Assembly (NCBI RefSeq): GCF_014636935.1
Contig: NZ_BMES01000001.1
Location: 599,383-663,382 of the forward strand
Direction: 5' to 3'
Source of the DNA: Alsobacter metallidurans
GTDB lineage: Bacteria > Pseudomonadota > Alphaproteobacteria > Rhizobiales > Beijerinckiaceae
Length of the DNA: 64,000 bases
Shown: in pieces, positions 1 through 7,869 of the stretch
Position numbering within the stretch: the first letter of the stretch is position 1
Layout: the number at the start of each line of letters is the position of its first letter
Program-made: the position numbers and the translations under genes
The notes under the pieces: model-generated
The model's database searches: none
Told to the model about the DNA's origin: nothing
Seen by the model: only the letters and a program-made list of their open reading frames with translations

Positions 1-66
1 CAGGGTGCGGGAAAGGAGGCGTAATGTCAAGGATTATTTTCATAAGAAGATGAGGCTGCCCCAATG

Positions 67-202
67 CCCCTCATCCTGAGGAGCCTCGCGCAGCGAGGCA
101 TCTCGAAGGACGAGGGGTCCAGCAGGCTGCACGGCGGAGCGCACTGGAGCCCTCGTCCTTCGAGACGCAGGCCCAAGTGGGCCTGCTCCTCAGGATGAGG
201 GG
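67..202. repeat. Long imperfect inverted repeat (intergenic palindromic element)
   Basis: CCCCTCATCCTGAGGAGC at 67-84 is the exact reverse complement of 185-202. An inner pair (TCTCGAAGGACGAGG at 101-115 and CCTCGTCCTTCGAGA at 151-165) also matches, so the element can fold into one long hairpin. The same wording is common as a dispersed intergenic repeat in Hyphomicrobiales genomes (from memory of the family). No gene is visible between positions 1 and 454 apart from this and the next repeat. Confidence 0.8.
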
Positions 203-235
203 CTGGTGGCGTCGGGCATCTCCTAAATGCATCGC

Positions 236-343
236 CGTCATTGCGAGCGCAGCGAAGCAATCCAGGCGGTTGGGGTTGGCCCCGGCGATCGTGCGTAGCG
301 CCCGGCGTCAGCTGGATTGCTTCGCCTCCGGCTCTCAATAACG
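236..343. repeat. Second dispersed inverted repeat (CGTCATTGCGAG type)
   Basis: CGTCATTGCGAGCGCAGCGA at 236-255 continues to CAATCCAG at 265. It is mirrored by CTGGATTGCTTCGC at 312-325 and CTCTCAATAACG at 332-343. Together with the 67-202 element it fills most of the gene-free stretch before the M3 peptidase. The wording matches a repeat frequent between Rhizobiales genes. Confidence 0.7.
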
Positions 344-454
344 GCAGGGCAGGCCAGGCGAGAGCAGCCGGAGACCTCGCAAGCGCCAGGCCGCCCTTGC
401 CACCCCGGTCCCGCGGCGCATATCTCTCCCCAGCACAACGGCGAGGAGATCCCC

Positions 455-2560
455 ATGAGCGGCGCGACGAGCGGCATCACTTCAGCCACGGCCAATCCCC
501 TCCTCGAAACCTGGACCGCGCCCTTCGGCCTGCCGCCCTTCGATCGCATCAAGCCCGAGCATTATCGCCCGGCCTTCGAGGCCGCGCTGGAGCGCAACCG
601 GGCCGAGATCGACGCCATCGCGAACGACCCGGCCGAGCCGACCTTCGAGAACACGGTCGACGCGCTGGAGCGCTCCGGCGACCTGCTGGACCGGGTCGGC
701 GGCGTGTTCTGGAACCTGGCCGGCGCGCACACGAATCCCGAGCTGCAGGGCATCGAGCGCGAGATGTCGCCGAAGCTCGCCAAGCATTTCAGCGACATCG
801 CGATGAACGCCGCCCTGTTCGGCCGCGTCGACGCTCTGTTCGGGCGCATCGACGATCTCGACCTCGACGACGAGCAGCGCCGCGTGCTGGAACTCACCCA
901 CAAGCGCTTCGTGCGGGCCGGCGCCAAGCTGCAGGGGCCCGCTCGCGAGCGCCTCGCCGCCATCGTGGAGCGGCTCGCCGCGCTGGGCACCCAGTTCAGC
1001 CAGAACGTCCTGGCCGACGAGGCCGGCTACAAGCTCGTGCTTGAAACGGACGCCGACAAGGCCGGCCTGCCGGACTGGCTGCTGGACGCCGCGCGCCGCG
1101 CCGGCGACGAGGGCGGCCATCCCGGCCAGGCCGTGATCACGCTGTCGCGCTCCAGCATCGAGCCGTTTCTCCAGTTTTCCACCAACCGGGCGCTCCGCGA
1201 AAAGGCTTTCGAGGCCTGGACGCATCGCGGCCAGATGGGCGGCGAGACCGACAACCGCGCCATCGTGGCCGAGACCCTGCGGCTGCGCGCCGAGCGCGCC
1301 CGGCTGCTGGGCTACCCGACCTTCGCGGCCTACAAGCTCGACAACACCATGGCGAAGACGCCGGGCGCCGTGCAGGACCTGCTGGACCGCGTCTGGGCCC
1401 CCGCCAAGCTCCGCGCCGCCGAGGAACGCGACGACCTCGCCGAGGCGGCGCGCGCCGAGGGCGCGAACATCGAGATCGGCCCGCACGACTGGCGCCACTA
1501 CGCCGCCAAGGTGCGCAAGGCCAAGCACGACCTCGACGAGGCCGAGCTGAAGCCGTACTTCCAGCTCGAGCGCATGATCGAGGCCGCGTTCGACACGGCG
1601 ACCCGCCTCTTCGGCGTCCGCTTCACCGAGCGGCCGGACCTGCCGGTCTACCACCCGGACGTGCGCGCCTGGGAGGTGACGGACGCGGATGGCGAGCACG
1701 TGGCGGTGTTCCTGGGCGACTATTTCGCCCGCCCCTCCAAGCGCTCGGGCGCGTGGATGAGCAGCTATCGCGGCCAGCGCAAGCTCGGCGGCGAAGTGCG
1801 GCCGATCATCGTCAACGTGATGAACTTCTCCAAGGGCGGGGAGGGGCAGCCGAGCCTGCTCAGCTTCGACGACGCCCGCACGCTGTTCCATGAGTTCGGC
1901 CACGGCCTGCATGGCATGCTGTCGGACGTGGTGTATCCGTCCATCGCCGGCACAAGCGTGTCGCGCGATTTCGTCGAGTTCCCGTCGCAGCTCTACGAGC
2001 ACTGGCTGATGCAGCCGGCCGTGCTGCGCCGCTTCGCCCGCCATGCCGAAACGGGCGAGCCGATGCCGGAAGCGCTGCTGGCGCGCGTGCTTGCGGCGCG
2101 CAACTTCAACCAGGGCTTCGCAACCGTCGAGTACACGTCCTCGGCGCTGGTGGACCTCGCCTTCCACTCGCTCGAGAACGCCGACGACATCGACCCCATC
2201 GCGTTCGAGGCCGGCGTGCTCCAGCGCCTCGGCATGCCGCCCGCCATGGTGATGCGCCACCGCACGCCCCACTTCGCCCACGTGTTCTCGGGCGACGGCT
2301 ACTCGTCGGGCTACTACTCCTACCTCTGGTCCGAGGTGCTGGACGCCGACGGCTTCGCGGCCTTCGAGGAAGCCGGCGACATCTTCTCGCCCGGCGTCGC
2401 CGAGCGGCTGAAGACCTTCGTGTACTCCGCCGGCGGCAAGCAGGACCCCGCCGAAGCCTACCGCGCCTTCCGCGGCCGCGACCCGGACGTGCAGGCGCTG
2501 CTGCGCAAGCGCGGGTTCCTGGGGGATCCGAATGCTCAGGCGCCGGCCGGGGATGCTTGA
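455..2560 (+). CDS. prlC: M3 family oligopeptidase (oligopeptidase A / Dcp type)
   Basis: Zinc metallopeptidase of 701 residues that should hydrolyse short peptides in the cytoplasm; no signal peptide is visible. The thimet-oligopeptidase zinc site HEFGH is at residues 479-483, with the third ligand glutamate about 25 residues later in the segment SRDFVEFPSQ. Length and the C-terminal segment FSGDGYSSGYYSYLWSEV are normal for the family. I chose the ATG at 455 because GGAG (about 444-447) precedes it at good spacing; an open frame continues upstream to 317 through repeat DNA and is not credible as coding. The family includes PrlC and Dcp; I favour PrlC from overall length and the absence of an export signal. 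Confidence 0.93.
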   Translation: MSGATSGITSATANPLLETWTAPFGLPPFDRIKPEHYRPAFEAALERNRAEIDAIANDPAEPTFENTVDALERSGDLLDRVGGVFWNLAGAHTNPELQGIEREMSPKLAKHFSDIAMNAALFGRVDALFGRIDDLDLDDEQRRVLELTHKRFVRAGAKLQGPARERLAAIVERLAALGTQFSQNVLADEAGYKLVLETDADKAGLPDWLLDAARRAGDEGGHPGQAVITLSRSSIEPFLQFSTNRALREKAFEAWTHRGQMGGETDNRAIVAETLRLRAERARLLGYPTFAAYKLDNTMAKTPGAVQDLLDRVWAPAKLRAAEERDDLAEAARAEGANIEIGPHDWRHYAAKVRKAKHDLDEAELKPYFQLERMIEAAFDTATRLFGVRFTERPDLPVYHPDVRAWEVTDADGEHVAVFLGDYFARPSKRSGAWMSSYRGQRKLGGEVRPIIVNVMNFSKGGEGQPSLLSFDDARTLFHEFGHGLHGMLSDVVYPSIAGTSVSRDFVEFPSQLYEHWLMQPAVLRRFARHAETGEPMPEALLARVLAARNFNQGFATVEYTSSALVDLAFHSLENADDIDPIAFEAGVLQRLGMPPAMVMRHRTPHFAHVFSGDGYSSGYYSYLWSEVLDADGFAAFEEAGDIFSPGVAERLKTFVYSAGGKQDPAEAYRAFRGRDPDVQALLRKRGFLGDPNAQAPAGDA

Positions 2561-2568
2561 GGGTGATC

Positions 2569-2593
2569 CCTTCTCCCCGGCACGGGGAGAAGG
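2569..2593. terminator. Perfect hairpin after the oligopeptidase gene
   Basis: CCTTCTCCCCG at 2569-2579 pairs with CGGGGAGAAGG at 2583-2593 around a three-base loop. There is no T run. It belongs to a common Rhizobiales intergenic repeat and sits between convergent genes, so it may stop transcription in both directions. Confidence 0.55.
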
Positions 2594-2634
2594 TGGCGCG
2601 AAGCGCCGGATGAGGGGCTGTCCCCTCACCCCGG

Positions 2635-2659
2635 CCCTCTCCCCGTTCCGGGGAGAGGG
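2635..2659. terminator. Perfect hairpin after the RND pump gene
   Basis: CCCTCTCCCCG (2635-2645) pairs with CGGGGAGAGGG (2649-2659). It lies six bases beyond the stop codon of the leftward RND gene. It resembles the neighbouring hairpin at 2569-2593 and may be a second copy of the same repeat. Confidence 0.55.
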
Positions 2660-2665
2660 GGACGG

Positions 2666-5600
2666 CTACTCCGCCGCCAGGGGCAGCCGGCCCATGCTTT
2701 GCGCCGTCGCGGGACCAGGCTCGGGCGCGGCGGCTTCATAGCCTTCCGGCTCGTCGCGTTCGCCGACGAAGCGGCCGAAGAGCCAGGCGAAGCCGCGGCC
2801 GATGTCGTCCATCACCAGGTAGACGGCGGGCACGAACACCAGGGACAGCAGGGTCGAGACCACGAGGCCGCCGATCACCGCGATCGCCATGGGCGAGCGG
2901 AACTCGCCGCCGTCGCCGATGCCGAGCGCGCTCGGGATCATGCCGGCCGCCATCGCGATGGTGGTCATCACGATCGGGCGGGCGCGCTTGCGGCCGGCGT
3001 CCACGATGGCGTGGACGCGGTTGACGCCCTTGCGACGCTCCTCGATGGCGAAGTCCACCAGCATGATGGCGTTCTTGGTGACGATGCCCATCAGCATCAG
3101 CAGGCCGATCACGACCGGCATGCTGATCGGCCGGTGCGTGAGCAGCAGGGCCATCACGACGCCGCCAAAGGAGAGCGGCAGCGAGAACAGGATCGTGATC
3201 GGCTGCAGGAAGCCGCCGAACAGGATCACGAGCACGCCGAACACCATCATCAGGCCGGCGCCCATCGCCAGCGCGAAGCCCTGGAACACCTCTTCCATGA
3301 TCTCGGCGTCGCCGGAGGTCTTGATCTCCACCCCCGGCGGCAGATTGCGGGCCGTGGGGAGCTTCATCACCTCGGCGATCACCTCGCCCAGCGCGTCGGT
3401 GCCGTACATGTCGGCCTCGAGCGCCACCTTGCGGACGCGGTCGTAGCGGTCGATCGCGGTCGGGCCCTGGCCAAAGCCGATCTCCGCCACGGTGGCGAGC
3501 GGCACGGGCGCGCCCTTGGCGGTGGGGATCTTCAGCGCCTCCAGCATGCCCTGGTCGGCCCGGTAGCGCTCGTCGAGCTGCACCCGGATGGGGATCTGCC
3601 GGTCGCCGGCGTTGAACTTGGCCAGGTTGGCGGCGATGTCGCCCAGGGTCGCCACCCGGATGGTTTCCGCGATGGCGTCCGTGGAGACGCCGAGGTCCGC
3701 GGCGAGATCGGTGCGCGGCTTGATGCGGATCTCCGGCCGGTCCAGCGCCGCCGTGGAGATCGGACCCTGCAGGGTCGGGATGGTGCGCATCTCGCTCTGG
3801 AGGCGGGCCGCGATGTCGCTCACCACCTTGGTGTCGTCGCCGGTGACCAGCAGCGAGAGGCCGCGCTGGCCGTTTTCGTTGAGCAGCCAGTAGCGGATGT
3901 CCGGCACGGTCGCGAGCTTCTGCAGGATCTCGCGCTCGATGGCCTTCTGGGTGATGGGCCGGTCGTCCTTGTGGACGTAGTTCACCACCAGCGTGGCCTT
4001 GCGGACCTCGCCGCCATTGGAGGCGCCGCCGCCCTGCAGGGTGCGGCCGCCATCCACGAACACGCTCTTCACGTCCGGCCGCTCGCGCAGCATGCGGGTG
4101 ACGTCGTCCGTCACCGCCTGGGTGTCGGCCAGCCGCGAGCCCGGCGGGAGCTCCACCACGAACAGCGAGCGGGCCGAATCCTCGCCCGGCAGGAAGCCGG
4201 AGGGCAAAAGCTGCGTGCTGTAGAGCGAGCCCGCGAACAGCGCGATGCCGATCGCCACCGTGGCGAAGCGATGTCGCGCCGACCAGCCGACGAGGCGCGT
4301 ATAGGCGCGCATCACCGCGCCCTCGCGCTCCTCCACATGCGGCTTGGCGCGCATGAAATAGGCCGCCAGCATGGGGGTGAGCAGGCGCGCCACCAGCAGC
4401 GAGATAAAAACCGCCACCGCGACCGTGAGGCCGAACTGCTTGAAGTACTGCCCGGCGATGCCGCCCATGAAGCTCACGGGCGCGAACACCGCCATGATCG
4501 TGAATGTGATCGCGATCACGGCGAGGCCGATTTCGTCCGCGGCCTCGATGGCGGCCCGGTAGGCGGACTTGCCCATGTTCATGTGGCGGACGATGTTCTC
4601 GATCTCGACGATCGCGTCGTCCACCAGGATGCCGGTCACCAGCGTGATGGCGAGCAGGCTGACGAGGTTCAGCGAGAACCCCATCGCGTCCATGGCGAAG
4701 AAGGTGGGGATCACCGACAGCGGCAGCGCAATGGCGGCGACAAGCGTGGCGCGCCAGTCGCGCAGGAAGATCAGCACCACCAGCACGGCCAGAACGGCGC
4801 CTTCCACCAGCGTGTCCATGGCGGAGTGGTAGTTGCCGAGCGTGTAGGTCACGTAGCTGTCGATCAGCCGCAGGTTCACGTCCGGGCGCTTCTTCTGCAG
4901 CGCCTCAATGCGCTTGGCGACCGCGACCGAGAGCTCGGCGTCGCTCGCGCCCTTGGAGCGCGACACCGAGAAGCCCACCACGGGCTCGCCGTTGAAGCGC
5001 GCGAAGGTGCGGCTCTCGGCGGCCGAATCCGTCACCGTCCCGAGCTCGTCGAGCCGGACCTTGCGGCCGCCCGGCAGCGCGATGGTGGTGGCGGCCAGCT
5101 CCTCCACGGAAGACGAGCCCGCCAGCGTGCGGATGGACTGCTCGCGCGCGCCCACTTCGCCGCGCCCGCCCGCGAGGTCCACATGGGTGGCGCGCAGCTG
5201 CTTGTTGACGTCCGCGGCCGTGATCCCGAGCGAGAGGAGGCGGTCGGGGTTCAGCGCCACCCGGATCTCGCGGTCCACGCCGCCGATGCGCTCCACCTTG
5301 GAGACGCCCTTCACGGACTGGAGGTCGCGCGCCACCACGTCGTCCACGTACCAGGAGATCTCCTCGGCCGAGAGCGTGGGGGCGGACGCCGCATAGGTGA
5401 CGATCGGCAGCCCGGCGATGTCGACGCGCTGCGTGATCGGCTCGTCGATGGTGCGCGGCAGGTCGGCGCGAACCCGCGCGATGGCGTCCTTGACGTCGTT
5501 CAGGGCGCGGTCGCTGTTGACCTCGAGCCGGAACTCGATGGTGGTCACGGACGAGCCGTCCGTCACCGACGAGATCACGTGCTTGACGCCGCTGATGCCC

Positions 5601-5821
5601 GAGACGGCGTTCTCGACCTTCTTGGTGACCTGCGTCTCCAGCTCGGCTGGCGCCGCGCCGGATTGCGTGACCGCGACCGATACGATCGGCACGTCGATGT
5701 TCGGAAAACGCGTGATCGGCAGCTTGCCGAAGCTCACGACGCCGAGGATCAGCATCACGGCGAAGAGCGCGATGCTCGGGATGGGCTTGCGAATGGCCCA
5801 GGCGGAGATGTTCAGGGTCAT
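2666..5821 (-). CDS. RND efflux pump, inner-membrane permease (HAE1/AcrB family)
   Basis: Proton-driven multidrug efflux permease of 1051 residues, normal length for AcrB/MexB-type pumps. It starts with the usual N-terminal helix (SAWAIRKPIPSIALFAVMLILG). It keeps the paired aspartates in TM4 (segment ILVDDAIVEIENIV, near residue 400) that relay protons in AcrB. Two large periplasmic loops and about twelve membrane helices are readable. Its ATG overlaps the stop of the adaptor gene by four bases (ATGA), so the two are translationally coupled. No outer-membrane channel gene is in the operon; a TolC-like partner must be encoded elsewhere. Substrates cannot be predicted from sequence. Confidence 0.94.
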   Translation of the reverse strand: MTLNISAWAIRKPIPSIALFAVMLILGVVSFGKLPITRFPNIDVPIVSVAVTQSGAAPAELETQVTKKVENAVSGISGVKHVISSVTDGSSVTTIEFRLEVNSDRALNDVKDAIARVRADLPRTIDEPITQRVDIAGLPIVTYAASAPTLSAEEISWYVDDVVARDLQSVKGVSKVERIGGVDREIRVALNPDRLLSLGITAADVNKQLRATHVDLAGGRGEVGAREQSIRTLAGSSSVEELAATTIALPGGRKVRLDELGTVTDSAAESRTFARFNGEPVVGFSVSRSKGASDAELSVAVAKRIEALQKKRPDVNLRLIDSYVTYTLGNYHSAMDTLVEGAVLAVLVVLIFLRDWRATLVAAIALPLSVIPTFFAMDAMGFSLNLVSLLAITLVTGILVDDAIVEIENIVRHMNMGKSAYRAAIEAADEIGLAVIAITFTIMAVFAPVSFMGGIAGQYFKQFGLTVAVAVFISLLVARLLTPMLAAYFMRAKPHVEEREGAVMRAYTRLVGWSARHRFATVAIGIALFAGSLYSTQLLPSGFLPGEDSARSLFVVELPPGSRLADTQAVTDDVTRMLRERPDVKSVFVDGGRTLQGGGASNGGEVRKATLVVNYVHKDDRPITQKAIEREILQKLATVPDIRYWLLNENGQRGLSLLVTGDDTKVVSDIAARLQSEMRTIPTLQGPISTAALDRPEIRIKPRTDLAADLGVSTDAIAETIRVATLGDIAANLAKFNAGDRQIPIRVQLDERYRADQGMLEALKIPTAKGAPVPLATVAEIGFGQGPTAIDRYDRVRKVALEADMYGTDALGEVIAEVMKLPTARNLPPGVEIKTSGDAEIMEEVFQGFALAMGAGLMMVFGVLVILFGGFLQPITILFSLPLSFGGVVMALLLTHRPISMPVVIGLLMLMGIVTKNAIMLVDFAIEERRKGVNRVHAIVDAGRKRARPIVMTTIAMAAGMIPSALGIGDGGEFRSPMAIAVIGGLVVSTLLSLVFVPAVYLVMDDIGRGFAWLFGRFVGERDEPEGYEAAAPEPGPATAQSMGRLPLAAE

Positions 5822-7011
5822 TGCTGGGCTCCCTTGGCGGGCTGCGTCGCCGCCACGACGCGAACGGCGTCGCCCTGGCGCAGGAACCCGGCCGCGCGCG
5901 CGACCACGGTCTCGCCGGCCTGGAGCCCGGACGCGATCTCCGCATAGCCGCCGGCCACGATGCCGATCTTCACCGGCCGGACCTCGACCTTGTCGTCCTT
6001 CACCACGTGCACGGTGACGCCGTCCTGGCCAAACACCAGCGCGGAGGCCGGCGTCGCGACGCCCTCGCGCTGCGCCACGATGATTTCACCGCGCGCGAAA
6101 GCGCCAACCCGAAGCGAACGATCCTGCGGCAGGCGGATCCGGACCTTGCCGACGCGGGTGGTCCGGTCGACCTCGGCGGGCAGCAGCCGCACCTCGCCGC
6201 GCAGGTCCTCGCCGTCGCGGACGCGCACGATGGCGGGCGCGCCGGCCTTGAGGCTGGCGAGATGGACCTCCAGCACCTCGGCTTCGAGCTCCACATCGCC
6301 ATTCGCGATGATGCGGAACATCGGGTCGCCCGCCATGGCGCTGAGGCCGCCGAGCTTCACGCTGCGGCGGCTCACGACGCCGGCAGCCGGGGCCTTGATC
6401 TCCGTGCGGGCGAGCCGGACCTGCAATTCGCTGCGCTGGGCGGCGCTCTGGGCCCGGTCGGCCTGCGCGACCGCGAGGCCGTCGCGGGCGGCGGCGAGCC
6501 GGCCGTCGGCGACGCGGGCCACCGAGACGCGCTGATCCAGCACCTCCTGGGTGACGTTGCCGCTTTTCAGCAGGGCCTGCGCGCGCCCGAGGGCCGCCTG
6601 CGCCTCAACCTGGCTGGCTTCCGCCTGCGCGATCTGGCTGCGGGCCTGCGCGATGCCGGCTTCGGCGCGGGCGAGGGAGGCGTCGTTCTGGGCGAGCTGC
6701 GTCTCCAGCGTCTCGCGCGAGAGCCTTGCGAGAACCTGGCCGGCCTTCACGACGTCGCCCTCGTCGGCGAGCAGCTCGGTGACGCGAAGGCCGTCGATTT
6801 CGGCCGACACCAGCACCTCGTCACGCGCCGTCAGGGTGCCGGAGACCACCACCCGGTCGGTCATCTCGCGCCGGGCGGCCTGCGCGACCGTAACGGCCGG
6901 AACCGACAGGATCGCGGGAGCGGGCGCGGCGTCGGCGCTCCAGGCGGGCGCGGCCAGCGGAGCGGCGACAAGCGTTGCGAGCGGCAGAACAAAGAGGCGG
7001 GCGGCGATCAT
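5818..7011 (-). CDS. RND efflux periplasmic adaptor (membrane fusion protein)
   Basis: 397 residues. An N-terminal export signal (ARLFVLPLATLVAAPLAAPAWSA) is followed by the split biotinyl-lipoyl domain (VVSGTLTARDEVLVSAEIDG and later RTEIKAPAAGVVSRR), an alpha-helical hairpin rich in Ala/Gln (about residues 100-190) and beta-barrel/membrane-proximal domains. It should link the inner-membrane pump encoded next to it with an outer-membrane channel. It overlaps the tetR stop and the pump start by four bases each, so all three genes form one leftward operon. There is no lipobox cysteine at the signal cleavage region, so it is probably a soluble periplasmic rather than a lipid-anchored adaptor. 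Confidence 0.92.
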   Translation of the reverse strand: MIAARLFVLPLATLVAAPLAAPAWSADAAPAPAILSVPAVTVAQAARREMTDRVVVSGTLTARDEVLVSAEIDGLRVTELLADEGDVVKAGQVLARLSRETLETQLAQNDASLARAEAGIAQARSQIAQAEASQVEAQAALGRAQALLKSGNVTQEVLDQRVSVARVADGRLAAARDGLAVAQADRAQSAAQRSELQVRLARTEIKAPAAGVVSRRSVKLGGLSAMAGDPMFRIIANGDVELEAEVLEVHLASLKAGAPAIVRVRDGEDLRGEVRLLPAEVDRTTRVGKVRIRLPQDRSLRVGAFARGEIIVAQREGVATPASALVFGQDGVTVHVVKDDKVEVRPVKIGIVAGGYAEIASGLQAGETVVARAAGFLRQGDAVRVVAATQPAKGAQQ

Positions 7012-7637
7012 GCGGAAACCCCGGAAGGCGCGGATGTGGTTGGTTGGATCTGGCCGGTGAACACGGCGCGGAACACCGCCATGGCGTTGGCGAGCTCCTG
7101 TTCGCCGTCGAAGCCCGGCTCGAGGGCGCGGCGCTTGAACAGGCCGTCCGCCATCGTGAACAGGACCCGCAGCGCAAAGGCGGGATCGACCGACGCCACC
7201 ACGGCGCCGCTGTTTTTCCCGGCCGCGATCAGGTCGAGCATCATGGTCTGCAGCAGGCCATCGATGGCGCCGCAGCAGTCGCGAACGGCGGGGTTGCGCG
7301 TGGACTCGGCCCAGATCTCGAGCAGCATCACGGCCTTCTCGCGCGGCGCCTCGACGAAATGCTTGCGCCCGAGCGCTTCCAGAAAGCCGAAGAAATCGAC
7401 CGGGCCCGCCGGCGCCGTGAAGTCGGCCGCGAGCTCGTTGCGGTCGCGCTCGGAGAGCCCCGCCACGATCGCGTCCTTGGACGGGAAGTAGCGATAAAGG
7501 TTTCCGGCGCTCATCTGCGCCTCGGCGGCCACGTCCTGCATGGTGGTGCGGTGGAAGCCGGAGCGCACGAAGCAGCGCTCCGCCGCGTCCAGGATGCGGC
7601 TGTGGCGTTCGGCGGCGTCTTTGAGCGCTGTTGACAT
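7008..7637 (-). CDS. TetR/AcrR family repressor of the RND operon
   Basis: 209 residues. The N-terminal helix-turn-helix is clear (HSRILDAAERCFVRSGFHRTTMQDVAAEAQMSAGNLYRYFPSKDAIV, residues about 12-57) and is followed by an all-helical ligand-binding domain. I chose the ATG at 7637, preceded by AAGG at short spacing. The open frame continues to 7670, but that would put a perfect 22-bp palindrome inside the coding region. Being first gene of the tetR-adaptor-pump operon with an operator right at the start codon, it most likely represses its own operon and is released by a pump substrate. Confidence 0.92.
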   Translation of the reverse strand: MSTALKDAAERHSRILDAAERCFVRSGFHRTTMQDVAAEAQMSAGNLYRYFPSKDAIVAGLSERDRNELAADFTAPAGPVDFFGFLEALGRKHFVEAPREKAVMLLEIWAESTRNPAVRDCCGAIDGLLQTMMLDLIAAGKNSGAVVASVDPAFALRVLFTMADGLFKRRALEPGFDGEQELANAMAVFRAVFTGQIQPTTSAPSGVSA

Positions 7638-7647
7638 CAGACCTTCA

Positions 7648-7669
7648 TGAGAATGAACGTTCATTCTCA
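7648..7669. promoter_or_regulatory. Perfect 22-bp palindrome, predicted TetR operator
   Basis: The half-site TGAGAATGAAC is followed directly by its exact reverse complement. It ends 10 bases upstream of the chosen tetR start codon on the minus strand. Spacing, symmetry and the core ATGAAC/GTTCAT are typical of AcrR/TetR operators. It probably overlaps the promoter of the efflux operon. Confidence 0.75.
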
Positions 7670-7869
7670 CTACGGCGGAGTGCTGAAACAGTCAAGGCCC
7701 GTTCTGGCTGCCGGAACCGCGGAGCGATGCTGGGCGGCGCCGGCGCGGCGTCGACGTCAGCCACGATCAGCTTGGCGTGCGGCGCATAGCTGCAACGTCA
7801 CGGCGCCAAAGGGTGATTTCGTGCTTATATGAGGGTGGTCGCCTCTCTTCGCGCCTGCCGGAACGTCCA

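Noticed and set aside
1-343. CRISPR array from the repeated motifs at the left end
   Set aside because: The repeats are inverted, not direct, and are not regularly spaced.
317-454. N-terminal extension of the M3 peptidase to 317
   Set aside because: The extension translates repeat DNA and a ribosome site precedes the ATG at 455.
2699-5947. 1082-codon open frame opposite the RND pump
   Set aside because: It mirrors the pump and adaptor genes in GC-rich DNA, is rich in Arg, His and Ala without any family pattern, and has no ribosome site. A shadow frame.
7638-7670. TetR start at 7670
   Set aside because: It would place the perfect 22-bp operator inside the coding region; the ATG at 7637 has a ribosome site and starts just before the HTH.
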